Source of the DNA: Symsagittifera roscoffensis
Taxonomy: Eukaryota > Xenacoelomorpha > Acoela > Convolutidae
DNA length: 64,000 nt
Direction: 5' to 3'
NCBI RefSeq assembly: GCF_963678635.1
Contig: NC_087065.1
Span: 68,450,956-68,514,955 of the forward strand
Part shown: piece by piece, positions 44,914 to 54,746 of the stretch
Numbering within the stretch: the first letter of the stretch is position 1
How the letters are laid out: each line of letters begins with the position of its first letter
Program-made: the position numbers and the translations under genes
Notes under the pieces: model-generated
What the model saw: only the letters and a program-made list of their open reading frames with translations
Database searches by the model: none
What the model was told of the DNA's origin: nothing

Positions 44914-45434
44914 GTCGGGTACATGGAGGTATCGAGTCGGGTGTGAGGGAGGAGTCTTGAGTTAGGTACTGGGGTGCGGCGCAGGTAAAGGGATCTTAAG
45001 ATGTGATTGGCATGACAATTGAATTTTAAAAGAAAGAATTGATGGTGCTAAAACATAAAATGAATCTGCATGTTCTTAAGGGAAATCCAATCGAATTGTT
45101 TTAAGTGATATGTGAATGATAGGATTTTAATCATATGGGTAAAAGGGGGTCTCTAGGTCAGGAACGTGACATACTAAGTTTTAATGAGCTTTATGTTTTC
45201 AGATCAAGTTTGAAAAACAAAGTTGAATATCCAACTACACTCAAGCGAGAAACAGAAAAAGAGAATCTTGATTGAACACGCGACAATCCGGATCTACAGC
45301 AAGTGCTTGAAGAGAAGATTTCTAGAGATTTCTTGAATTGGGTAATACTTGAGTTGGTAAGGTAATACTTGAGTTGGTAAGGTAATTCTTGAGCTGGTTG
45401 ACACCTATCTACACACATCCCGAAGTTATAAAGA
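44914..45434 (+). promoter_or_regulatory. Spacer between giant ORFs with 3' splice site (AG at 45203-45204)
   Basis: 521 bases with no long ORF. CTTTATGTTTTCAG ending at 45204 is a strong acceptor; the first ATG after it is that of the 126-codon ORF at 45435. This is the env-like arrangement: downstream genes expressed from a spliced subgenomic RNA. A 22-base unit (AATACTTGAGTTGGTAAGGT) is repeated three times at 45340-45400. Confidence 0.5.
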
Positions 45435-45815
45435 ATGGCAGACCGATTCTGGAACTCTATGCCCACGGCTCTGCAGAGGCCCACTCTTGACGAGCTGTAC
45501 AGACGCTTGAGGGACCTGGACCACACCCAGATCGACGAGAGAATGGCGGTGATGTTGAATGCGATCCTCCAGTTGGAGGACCAGGGCGAGTGCAGGGAGT
45601 CTGCGACGGAGGCTGTCTTGATCGTCGGCTACACCACCGAGGGCATATCAAATCGAGCACAGACCAGATGGTTGTCTTGGAATGCGGATGGAGGAGTAAG
45701 GGGCTTTGACTTGGCAAGAAATCCTGGCCTGAGTAACAAACACCGAACACGGCGCAGGAGAGTTCCCGCTACCGACGAGGCCAACAGCCAGATCCACGGG
45801 CCAGAGCTCGAGTAA
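45435..45815 (+). CDS. Element B small ORF, 126 aa
   Basis: ATG in a good context (AGAATGG). N-terminal part is helical and acidic (LDELYRRLRDLDHTQIDERM); C-terminal part is basic (KHRTRRRR). It ends 10 bases before the ATG at 45826 of the giant ORF2, whose frame is already open from 45733, so the two frames overlap by 83 bases. Reinitiation, a +1 frameshift, or splicing from a donor-like CGA|GTAAGG overlapping its stop could connect them. No family recognised. Confidence 0.55.
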   Translation: MADRFWNSMPTALQRPTLDELYRRLRDLDHTQIDERMAVMLNAILQLEDQGECRESATEAVLIVGYTTEGISNRAQTRWLSWNADGGVRGFDLARNPGLSNKHRTRRRRVPATDEANSQIHGPELE

Positions 45816-45825
45816 GGTGCCATCG

Positions 45826-48800
45826 ATGTCGCGAGCGCAACAGACGACCGAGGCATATCCGGAGCTGGGAGTCCTAAAGAGAGAGCTTGAGAAGGCGCTG
45901 AAGGAAAGGAATAAGGCGAATCTCGATCGGGATCAGGCGAAGTTGGATAGGGAGAAGCTTCAGCTGGAGAGAGACCAGGCAGTCGACGAGCGAGATCAGA
46001 CGTTGAAGTTACTTGAGATGCTAAGGGCGGAACATCAGCAGGAGCTAAAGGTGCGGGAGAACGCCGCGAATCGCGATCAACTAAAGTCGGAGTTGGAAAG
46101 GATAGAACAACGACAACGCGAGCTTGACGCACAAAAGGGAGCCAGGTCAAACGAACGAGTGGTGACAAGCTCAAGGCCAGAGTCGCGCATGGAGGTGGAT
46201 GAAGCTCCCAGGGCTAGAGGACGGTTCAACCTTGACCGCGAGGCCAGGGAACACATGAGTGAAGGGTTGGAGGTCTGGATACCGAATGACGCGACGCCCT
46301 CCTTGCGCAATCTAGAGACCCAACCTGTACGTCCTCTGATGGATGTGGTGTTACCAGGATACACACCAACCTCGACCTCGAGCGGCAGTCAGGTGAGTGG
46401 CGCCTCATCGCGCCTGAAGGAGTTGGGTGAGAAGTTGCAGCAGCAGAGTCGTGAAAGAACGACAAGGCCAGAGCTTCCCCTGACTTGGAGGGAACAGCCG
46501 GTCAGAAACGTCGTGATCGCGAGCTACAAGAAGAACACAGAGGGGAACTACCACAAGCATAGTCGGCTGGACTGGAATGCGGAACAGCAAGCCAGGAGGG
46601 ACTGCTTCCACGACGCAGCCTGGGTGCAGTATCTAGCGCCACCTCGTGTGCCAGAGGGTGCGGTTCACCTGATTATAGGGGACAGCCTGGTGCGGGTGTT
46701 GACCCAGATCCGGTCACATTGGCAGACGGGAGTCTTGAGTTTCGCTGGAGCTGCTACGCCACAGATGTTGGCAACTCTGGACATGCTAGGAATGACCAAA
46801 GTTTACACAGTCACCTTGATGGTTGGGACCAACGACGTGTCGAGAGGAGAAGCAAGGAAAGTGACGAGGCTGTGCGACAAGATGAGTTGCCTTCTTGAGG
46901 AGCTGAGGATCCAAATGGATCCCATCCTGCTGACGATATGCACGGTCCCCTATAACATGATGTTTGATCAACACTCCCTAGAGATGAACCAGAGGGTGCG
47001 GAGCCTGAACAAGGCGATCCGAGAAATACACCGAAACAGTGTGCTTCCTCTCAGGCTGTTGGACGTTGCAGAACGCATGGAGAGCAAGGGATTCCCTGAA
47101 GACACCTCGAAAGATGGAATCCATTTCGATAGGCCAAGGGGAGCTGAGTGGCTGAACGACGTCTTCCAGGAACACATAAACACGCTAGAAGCGGACCTGC
47201 TGGAGACAGCCCAATTCACTTTAGGGCCACCTCCCAACCCACCATTCCTTGCCTCGAGGGCCTTGGCTGGTCGATTGGGAGCGAGAGTTGATACTAGAGA
47301 TAGCTCGAGGAGCAATCAGACCCGATTGCAGAGTGCCACACCAATGGAGTCGGAGGAGGTAGAGTCATCAACACCTCCGGCCTCGGCGATGTCCTCCGTG
47401 GTGGTGGCAGATGGCAGGAGAGAAAAGAAGTCTAGGGAGACTACCCGCTTGAGATATCCTGAGAAGGTGAAGGAACTGGATCTGGAGACCTTGGAATGCA
47501 GACGAGAGTTGGCGGAAACCCTGGGGATCGAACGAGTGTCGCACGAGGATTTGAATAGACATCATTGCATAGACTGGTTGAAGGCTCATGAGGCGCACTT
47601 CTCGAGGGCGAAGTTGATGGAGACCACAGACCTGACGGGAATTCCCACAAAAACGATCATGGGACCCATTAATTACAGACCTCTCAAGCTGCTGGGGAGT
47701 CCGGGACTTATAGCAGAACCTCCCAAGCACCGAACCAGCATCGCCAGAATCAGGTTGGCAACCCCGGCACAGTTGAAGGTGGTAGACAAGCTACTCAATC
47801 CGGGAGGAACGGGATTGCCAGACGCCGCTTACGAAGGCTCGAAATTGGCGGAAGATCCCAGGTACGGGAAGCCCTGTGGTGGCACCCAACTGGCCAAAAC
47901 TCTGGCAGTTTACGATAGAACAGATCCAGCTGCGGCAAGAGTAGTCATTGTGGCGGGATCGGACTTCGAAGGAACGTCTCCCAAGTTGTTCTGGCCGGAG
48001 ACTCTGGTATACTCCTTGCCAGGAGCCGAATTGAATCAGATGTTGACTCTAGTGGTAGCAATAAAGTCGGAGATGCCCTGTGAACCTGAACTGCTATTGT
48101 TTGCAGGGATGAATGATCACCTGCACGCGATGGGACTTCTTGAGCAACTAAAGGGGGATGAAATTCCGACATCAAAGAAGATATGGGAGGCTATTCAGGC
48201 GTTATTTGCGGCGATGAATGAGGTACAAGAGAACGTAGCCTCGAGATTTGGGTCCAAGACGAAGGTGGTGTTTACCACATCCCCGGGATACGCAAGTATG
48301 CCACCCGCCCTACAATTCGTGTACGCGGTCTTGATCCTGATAGCAGAAGGGAGTGAATGGCGGATTCTGATGGCAGCCCCCAATCGAGAGCTGGAGCCAT
48401 TGAACTTGAGGCTTTACAAATCAGAATTGCCGGCGGCATGGGCTGACATATCTCATGCACTGAGGGGCTTTTATGGACTGGCCGACGTCCTGATTGTATT
48501 GGATGAGGTACTCTTGCTAGAGATATCGAACTTTGCTAGACAACTCAAGTTCAGCCCAGTCATCGGGGACGACCACACGGCGATAAACCAGTTGACGGCC
48601 AGCCTGTGGTTCCGGAGTATGGATGTGAAAGTGGCAAATTCCACCAGCAGGACTAGAGGTCCCAGCAACGAGAGAAGAAATGTGGTCGAGACGGAGAAAC
48701 AGTTAGATTCGATGAAATATCGCTTGACTCAAGAGAATGGCTGGTGGCCATTCCTGACACCAAGGCTGGAGAACGTCACGAATAAAACGAGGGAGGAAGC

Positions 48801-51800
48801 ACCACTCCTCGTGAAACAAATCTGGAGTTTTCTAGAGAAGCAACTGGAGCTAGCGGAAACGAGAGACATGACGGTGGTTAGATTTGTCTCGGCCGCCAAT
48901 GAAGTGACGATTGGAGGATTTTGGAGAGAGCACGCCAACGGCGAATTGAAGACTAGGAGAGATTACGAGATTCTCAAGTTCTTGAGTCCTTGCTGGGAGA
49001 GAGAATTCTTGGCAGGAGTGTTCGGCACCACGGCGACTATCTTCGGAGCCTTCGTACAGGAGATACTGGGCATGTCCATCAGCCTGCTCTTGGCTCTGTA
49101 TTTGGTTTACCCCAGATACTTGTTCAACATGGGCCCAGCATACATGTTTAGTCGAGGAGTGGAGACACTTCGAGTTGATGGGTATCTGGCACTAATACTC
49201 TTGACCCATGGGGAATTGGTGTCGTTTCATCGGTTAATGGAATATGGAGAACCTCTGTCTATGGGGAGAGTCCACACGAGCACTGAAACCAGCTCCTACA
49301 AGTGTGCCGCAGGGTTGAAGACACTGCTGGTGCAATACCTCATGATGCAGAATCGATACATGACGGGTGAAGATGAGAACCCAACCTCGAGAGAAGAATG
49401 GGAGAAGGCGAACAGAGGGATGCCTCTGTTGACGGACCTGTGCCTGGCAATGAGGTCGGACCCAATGGGGATAATCCGGGGTCTAGAGGAGGTGGTGACC
49501 TGCATCTATGGTCCAGCAGTGACGTACGCGTTTCCAGATCCCCTGGTGATAACGTATCGTCACTCGGTGACGCACTTGAGTCTCATCAGCGTACTGGATG
49601 GTACAGCGCTGAATTGGTGTCAGCAGGAGGTGCTCAGGGCGCGTATGAGCAACACGGTACTCTTCGGAAAAGTGAAAGATGCCGAGATGATGGTGTGCAA
49701 CTTCAGGGGACAAATGCAATGTAGAATGGGAGGCAAGCGAGAGGGCCCCATTGAAATGTATCCAAAGTTTTGGAACCTAAACCCATTGACGGCCAACGGA
49801 CGAGAAGTCTTGAGAATCCCCGCCTGGAAGGAGTGCTTTGCACTAGTCAAGAGGGAGCTGGAGGCCATAATGGAGAAAGAAATCCTACCAGCCACCATGC
49901 CTGAGTTCCCGACAGTCAGGAGGATGACCTTGGGAATGAATAGTCCCTTGGTGGTTCCCTCCATAATGGCGAAGATGATGACGGAGGAAACGCAGAGGCA
50001 TTTCACGGATGGCTGGGATCCCCTGTTCATCGGCTACACGGCGGCAGTCTACTTCCACACCAGCGAGATGAAGGTAAATTCGTGGACGACGCAAGCGAAA
50101 AAGAGTAGAGGTTCGCAGCCCCCTGGATATGAGGTGCGGAAAGTCTTGAGGACTCTTGAAAAGGAAGGACTTGAGAATATGCTACCCATATGGGATGATG
50201 GCAGGATGATCGTGATGGAGGGACACGTCGCACTGGTGGACGACATGAAATTTGCCACGAGAAAATACAAGGCACCCTATGGCTTGGAACAAGTAGAAGT
50301 GACACAGGAGGGAACAGAACTAGATGCAGCAGGTCAACTGCATGTAGCCCTGACGGAATATAAAAAGCTGGATCCTACGACACCGTCACCACTGTCTGTA
50401 GACACGCCTGGAGACAAGAGGAGTGGACCCGTTGAGGATCGATTCAAAAGAATTCTCGAGAGAAGAAGAAATGAATCAGAGGAAGAGAGTATGGATGAAA
50501 CTCTCAGTGAAGCTGGAGAAGACATGGAGGTGGGGAATACACCTGAACCAGGGCCATCAGGGGAGGAACTCACCACTCAAGAGCTGTTGAAAGACTTGAG
50601 CGAAGAGAATTGGGCAGATACTGCCACACCACCTCTGAACCCGTCCCCGCGGAAGAACCTAGAGTTGCCATTGGCAGGTGAGACCTTCAATATGGGGATG
50701 TTACTGTTGAGCTCGGAGGAAAGGGGGAAGAACACGTTCGAAGGGAACAGGGACATATTCTTGGGATCTCTCGAGGATGACGCTTGGCAGGAGTTCCTGG
50801 AGGAATTCAATCGAGAAGTGGGCAGCGAGACGACGCTGGACAAGTTCAAGAAGGAACTGTGGGACGCAGTAGTGAGATTCGGGGAACCGCTCCTGATAGG
50901 AACGGGCCTGGATGAGAAAGCAAGAAAAGAGCTGCTGAACAAGCTAGTGGAGCTGAGGAACGCACGATCGAAGACTAGAAAAGAGAAATGTGAGGACAGC
51001 TCTACTCTGAAACAAAAAACTGTGAATAAAATGGTTGATGATATAAAAAGGGATAAGGTTGGGACTAGTAATATGATTAAAAGTACTAATATCCTTAAGG
51101 CTCGAGCAGGGGGGAGGCAAGAGTTGGAAGGAGTGGATGGAGAGGTCGAATCAATGATGATAGCCACAACACCCTCGAGCAGAGATGTGAAGACTCGCAA
51201 GAGGAAGAGAGAAGTGGAAGGATGGGGTAGTCCTTCAGTGGATGCTGTTTCGGAAGGAAACTTGAGAGAGACGGCGCCCATCGTTTTGGCCCGATGCAAG
51301 ACGGCGGCATACAAGAATAGCTCGGAGCTCAGGAAACCACTTGAAGTAGAAAAGGAAATAGAGGTTTCCACCAGTTCTACGTCAGTAGAAGACTTCAAGC
51401 CTCAGAAGGTAAACGTGAAGAGAGGTTCAACGAACGGACAGGTAGGGGAAGTGGAGATCGGCAAAGAATGGATCTCGAAGGCACATCAGGACATGGGCAA
51501 ACAAGTGACGAGTGATCCATTGGAGAGGAACAAGACGAGGAACACTTCCCGGACGTGGTGGGTGGCCCTCGAAACATTGAAGGAAATGGAGGACTGCTTG
51601 AAGAAGTTGGACAGTGGAATAGCTCGCAGGCGACGCAATTGGGCCACCCAGCAAAAAGCCGAGGTTAATAAGATAGAGATGGCAAGTCATCTGAAGAGGT
51701 CCTGGCAGAGTTTGTTGAAGGATCATTTTGAAGAGGCGATGAGAACATCCTCATCAGCACCGCCACTAATGGCGAATCCCTTCGTTAGAACTGCGGGACA

Positions 51801-54315
51801 ATTAATGTTCACCTGGAGTCTGGTGGGAGTAGAGTTGGAGACATTGACCTCGTATGACAGGCTGAAGTTGGGAAGCAAGAAGCTAGAGGTGTATCAGGCA
51901 CTGATGCAACACGTGGCCAGGGACAATTCAGGCTTGAGCCTGGCTAGAAGAAAAGATGCCACATGTTTCTTGAGATGGACAATGTCAATGATGTCTGATA
52001 GCACCATCCTGGCATGCCACCAGAGAGCAAGTGGAAGTAAAACCATGGAGAGAAGAGTCTCAACGATCATCTTGAACGTATATCAGACAACAGGAATAGA
52101 GAAAGAAGATGGTTCCAGACTATCCTTAGAGAACCATCGAAAGCTGGACGAGGTACGGAGGTTCTCTAATAAGAAGTTCGAGGAAGAACATGATGTTCAC
52201 CGTAACCTGGCCTCGTCAGAACAGTACCCGAGACTCAGTGAGAAGGGGGAATACCAATATGTGTCTGGAGTGATGGGAATAGCCTACAATCCCTTCTTAG
52301 ACTCGGAAGCTGGAGGAGCCCACAGAAACCATGAGGTAGCGGAGCTACTGAAGTTTTGGACAGAAAGGATAATGGAGATAGACGCGGTGGAGAAAGAGGG
52401 GCCGAGCCTGGGCCTGATTCTTGAGAAAACACCAGAGGTGATGAGCATACCGCGCTCAAACAAGAGAGTTGAAGTGAGCATGGGCGGTGGAGATGGCTTG
52501 TTAACCACGAACTTGGGAGTGATATGGAAGCTACTAAGACCCTCCTGGTGTCCACATCCCCATGCGAGTCTAATCGAGGAAACCACCGAGCGAGTGAGGT
52601 TAGCACCAACGGAAGATGAAGATCTGGCGAAGTTGAGTGTGCTACATAAGCTAATCACACCCCAGATGCAAGAGCCAAGCGAAAGGACGAGCGACCCCGG
52701 GTCAGCGAAGAAATTGGAGCCGGGTAGCTGTCTGGATTCGACGTGTGGGAACGGAGAGCACATTTGCGATGGACGGTCATGCGTCAGAATACTGTCGTTT
52801 CAAAAAGAAGACCTGGTCACTTGGTTCGAAGACATCACAGAAAGGGAGAAAAGTGAAGTGCAAATAATAGCGGAATGTTACGCGAGAACCACGGTGAATA
52901 TAGCGACAGCTCTCGGATTCTTCTCGAGAATGTGTGGTCTGCAGGCACTGGAGAGACTGGAGTCGGAACATCATTTAGTGACGGCGTTGAGCGTAGAATC
53001 ATGGCCCGGGGTGTTGCAGGTGACTCAAAAACACATCCGGAGCTGGAAAGTTGGTCTTGAGGCGGAAATGGGATTTCCCCTGAGCGAAGCTTATGGCTTG
53101 CCATTGAACGCGAAATCGCTGATAGGGTCAATGATGGCCAACTTGTGCGGAAGTCACTACCCGCTACACATGGCGATGGTGGAAGTGTCCAGCCAGAGAA
53201 TACTGGTGGACAAGGCCTTCTCAGTGCCCAAGTGCGTGAGGTTGGCTCGGATGTCGCATCACTCGCACAAGTTGTTGAGAAAAATCAAAGGAACAATACC
53301 AAAAGAATTGAGAGATGACTTAAGCGAAATCTGGGGAGAAGATCTTCTGAAGTTGGAAAGAGAAAACACAAGCGATCACGAGAGACAAAACGTGATCGGG
53401 AAACCTGTGGGAAGTACTCCAAACCTGGAAGACAACGACACGATGCACGAGAAAATGATGGAGCTTGAGCCTCTCTTGGAAGCCTCAGGGGAGCGTAATC
53501 TCAGGAGCATTGAGATCTCTCATGGGGAATGCCCATGCCACTGTTTGGCACAAACGGTGTGGTATCCAGATCACAAGAACCTTTGCCTGGTGTGGGATGT
53601 GGAGGAGATTCGGTCGATCGGACTACCGGATCACCGGCAGAAGGTGACGCTCTTAGTAGTGAGTACGATGTTAGCTCTGAGATGGATAGAAGAGAATATA
53701 ACGAAGTATCGGGAGGCGACGACGCCAACGGCTGAGTCAATATACGCGATAGACTACAGCAGGAGACTTGAGTTGTTTGAGACTGCGTGCAAAGTATTCG
53801 CCATACCGACGGAAGTCAGGCACGTATGGAGTCGCTTGAGGTACTTTCCATGGTTTCGGGCGACACTGACGTCTTGGTTGTACAGGGCAACGAAAGATCA
53901 CATGAGAAAACATCAAAAGGAGTATCGACAGTTCCAGGCCGAGATTGGGCCGGAAGCTTTCAAGAGACCCCTGCTAACCCATCGTAATGCGATCACGACG
54001 GGATGGAAGAGAGTGGGTAAGATGTCTAGAGACAATACCAAAGCGAGGGAGTCGATACTAGAGGAAGACCTGGCGAAGAACGTGAGCTTGAGCCTGCACA
54101 ACTCCTTTTGCTTGAACCGAGAAGCTAGGGTGAAGGCACTACCCAACCAAGCAAAGAGATTGCAGGAGCAGAGAGAATGGATGCGATCCTATGAACAGCT
54201 GAAGGCTTGGGAGGAGATTGTGATTAGTTCCGATGATGAAGAGGAACTGTTGAGACAGTTTGCCGCATCTAGCACTTCAGGATGCAGTACCTCCAAGGCG
54301 AAGAGTACGAGATGA
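45826..54315 (+). CDS. Element B ORF2: giant protein (about 2830 aa) with SGNH hydrolase domain, in env position
   Basis: Open frame runs from 45733; first ATG at 45826 (residues here counted from 45817). Residues 20-130: charged coiled coil. Residues about 255-460: SGNH/GDSL hydrolase with all blocks present: Ser290 in GDSLV, Gly311 in FAGAATP, Asn339 in GTNDV, Asp433 and His436 in DGIHF. Residues about 700-900: second SGNH-like domain with GSD at 714-716 in place of GDS and an AGMNDHL block, probably inactive. Hydrophobic stretch near 1065-1105. Acidic linker about 1520-1580; basic KTRKRKRE near 1790 (possible nuclear signal). Cys clusters near 2304-2321 and 2570. SUMO-interaction-like IVISSDDEEE near 2803-2812. 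SGNH enzymes cleave esters; substrate here unknown. No env features such as a signal peptide. Confidence 0.85.
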   Translation: MSRAQQTTEAYPELGVLKRELEKALKERNKANLDRDQAKLDREKLQLERDQAVDERDQTLKLLEMLRAEHQQELKVRENAANRDQLKSELERIEQRQRELDAQKGARSNERVVTSSRPESRMEVDEAPRARGRFNLDREAREHMSEGLEVWIPNDATPSLRNLETQPVRPLMDVVLPGYTPTSTSSGSQVSGASSRLKELGEKLQQQSRERTTRPELPLTWREQPVRNVVIASYKKNTEGNYHKHSRLDWNAEQQARRDCFHDAAWVQYLAPPRVPEGAVHLIIGDSLVRVLTQIRSHWQTGVLSFAGAATPQMLATLDMLGMTKVYTVTLMVGTNDVSRGEARKVTRLCDKMSCLLEELRIQMDPILLTICTVPYNMMFDQHSLEMNQRVRSLNKAIREIHRNSVLPLRLLDVAERMESKGFPEDTSKDGIHFDRPRGAEWLNDVFQEHINTLEADLLETAQFTLGPPPNPPFLASRALAGRLGARVDTRDSSRSNQTRLQSATPMESEEVESSTPPASAMSSVVVADGRREKKSRETTRLRYPEKVKELDLETLECRRELAETLGIERVSHEDLNRHHCIDWLKAHEAHFSRAKLMETTDLTGIPTKTIMGPINYRPLKLLGSPGLIAEPPKHRTSIARIRLATPAQLKVVDKLLNPGGTGLPDAAYEGSKLAEDPRYGKPCGGTQLAKTLAVYDRTDPAAARVVIVAGSDFEGTSPKLFWPETLVYSLPGAELNQMLTLVVAIKSEMPCEPELLLFAGMNDHLHAMGLLEQLKGDEIPTSKKIWEAIQALFAAMNEVQENVASRFGSKTKVVFTTSPGYASMPPALQFVYAVLILIAEGSEWRILMAAPNRELEPLNLRLYKSELPAAWADISHALRGFYGLADVLIVLDEVLLLEISNFARQLKFSPVIGDDHTAINQLTASLWFRSMDVKVANSTSRTRGPSNERRNVVETEKQLDSMKYRLTQENGWWPFLTPRLENVTNKTREEAPLLVKQIWSFLEKQLELAETRDMTVVRFVSAANEVTIGGFWREHANGELKTRRDYEILKFLSPCWEREFLAGVFGTTATIFGAFVQEILGMSISLLLALYLVYPRYLFNMGPAYMFSRGVETLRVDGYLALILLTHGELVSFHRLMEYGEPLSMGRVHTSTETSSYKCAAGLKTLLVQYLMMQNRYMTGEDENPTSREEWEKANRGMPLLTDLCLAMRSDPMGIIRGLEEVVTCIYGPAVTYAFPDPLVITYRHSVTHLSLISVLDGTALNWCQQEVLRARMSNTVLFGKVKDAEMMVCNFRGQMQCRMGGKREGPIEMYPKFWNLNPLTANGREVLRIPAWKECFALVKRELEAIMEKEILPATMPEFPTVRRMTLGMNSPLVVPSIMAKMMTEETQRHFTDGWDPLFIGYTAAVYFHTSEMKVNSWTTQAKKSRGSQPPGYEVRKVLRTLEKEGLENMLPIWDDGRMIVMEGHVALVDDMKFATRKYKAPYGLEQVEVTQEGTELDAAGQLHVALTEYKKLDPTTPSPLSVDTPGDKRSGPVEDRFKRILERRRNESEEESMDETLSEAGEDMEVGNTPEPGPSGEELTTQELLKDLSEENWADTATPPLNPSPRKNLELPLAGETFNMGMLLLSSEERGKNTFEGNRDIFLGSLEDDAWQEFLEEFNREVGSETTLDKFKKELWDAVVRFGEPLLIGTGLDEKARKELLNKLVELRNARSKTRKEKCEDSSTLKQKTVNKMVDDIKRDKVGTSNMIKSTNILKARAGGRQELEGVDGEVESMMIATTPSSRDVKTRKRKREVEGWGSPSVDAVSEGNLRETAPIVLARCKTAAYKNSSELRKPLEVEKEIEVSTSSTSVEDFKPQKVNVKRGSTNGQVGEVEIGKEWISKAHQDMGKQVTSDPLERNKTRNTSRTWWVALETLKEMEDCLKKLDSGIARRRRNWATQQKAEVNKIEMASHLKRSWQSLLKDHFEEAMRTSSSAPPLMANPFVRTAGQLMFTWSLVGVELETLTSYDRLKLGSKKLEVYQALMQHVARDNSGLSLARRKDATCFLRWTMSMMSDSTILACHQRASGSKTMERRVSTIILNVYQTTGIEKEDGSRLSLENHRKLDEVRRFSNKKFEEEHDVHRNLASSEQYPRLSEKGEYQYVSGVMGIAYNPFLDSEAGGAHRNHEVAELLKFWTERIMEIDAVEKEGPSLGLILEKTPEVMSIPRSNKRVEVSMGGGDGLLTTNLGVIWKLLRPSWCPHPHASLIEETTERVRLAPTEDEDLAKLSVLHKLITPQMQEPSERTSDPGSAKKLEPGSCLDSTCGNGEHICDGRSCVRILSFQKEDLVTWFEDITEREKSEVQIIAECYARTTVNIATALGFFSRMCGLQALERLESEHHLVTALSVESWPGVLQVTQKHIRSWKVGLEAEMGFPLSEAYGLPLNAKSLIGSMMANLCGSHYPLHMAMVEVSSQRILVDKAFSVPKCVRLARMSHHSHKLLRKIKGTIPKELRDDLSEIWGEDLLKLERENTSDHERQNVIGKPVGSTPNLEDNDTMHEKMMELEPLLEASGERNLRSIEISHGECPCHCLAQTVWYPDHKNLCLVWDVEEIRSIGLPDHRQKVTLLVVSTMLALRWIEENITKYREATTPTAESIYAIDYSRRLELFETACKVFAIPTEVRHVWSRLRYFPWFRATLTSWLYRATKDHMRKHQKEYRQFQAEIGPEAFKRPLLTHRNAITTGWKRVGKMSRDNTKARESILEEDLAKNVSLSLHNSFCLNREARVKALPNQAKRLQEQREWMRSYEQLKAWEEIVISSDDEEELLRQFAASSTSGCSTSKAKSTR

Positions 54316-54746
54316 ATGGGCAAATCGGATGGATCTTGAGTCTTGAGAGGGAAAGGGGGCTTGAGTGTGAATCCGAGTGAAACTTGGATTCACGAAAAAG
54401 AAATTTTAACAAAGCAAATATTGTTACTAATATACTATATCTATTATATAAATCGAAATGCTGCATGACAATTTCCTGATTGAATAGGACAAAAGAGATT
54501 TTTAAAATGATTGGCTTGAAAAGCGAAAATTCAAAGGTGCAGGTAAATGCAGATTTTGGTTGCTGTTTAGCAATAGTGTGAAAATTTTAAATGGTCGTGA
54601 ATTTTGGGGTGTAGATAATCTTAAATCTGCTGCAAACTTCTGTAAATGACCACTGGCACTGTATCTTGAGCAACACTCGGTTTTTCTGGGACTCACTGGC
54701 AGAAGACAGCGCGCGATGAGGACATCGATCTCGAGTCCGGGGAGTA
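54316..54746 (+). other. Element B 3' UTR and candidate polypurine tract
   Basis: 430 bases without an ORF on the plus strand. CTTGAG occurs three times soon after the stop. Immediately before the LTR, CCGGGGAGTA is the best candidate for the plus-strand primer, though short. Confidence 0.5.

Noticed and set aside
50577-51398. 273-codon minus-strand Ser-rich frame opposite ORF2
   Set aside because: Shadow of the acidic Glu/Ser-rich linker of ORF2 (GAA/GAG codons read as TTC/CTC).
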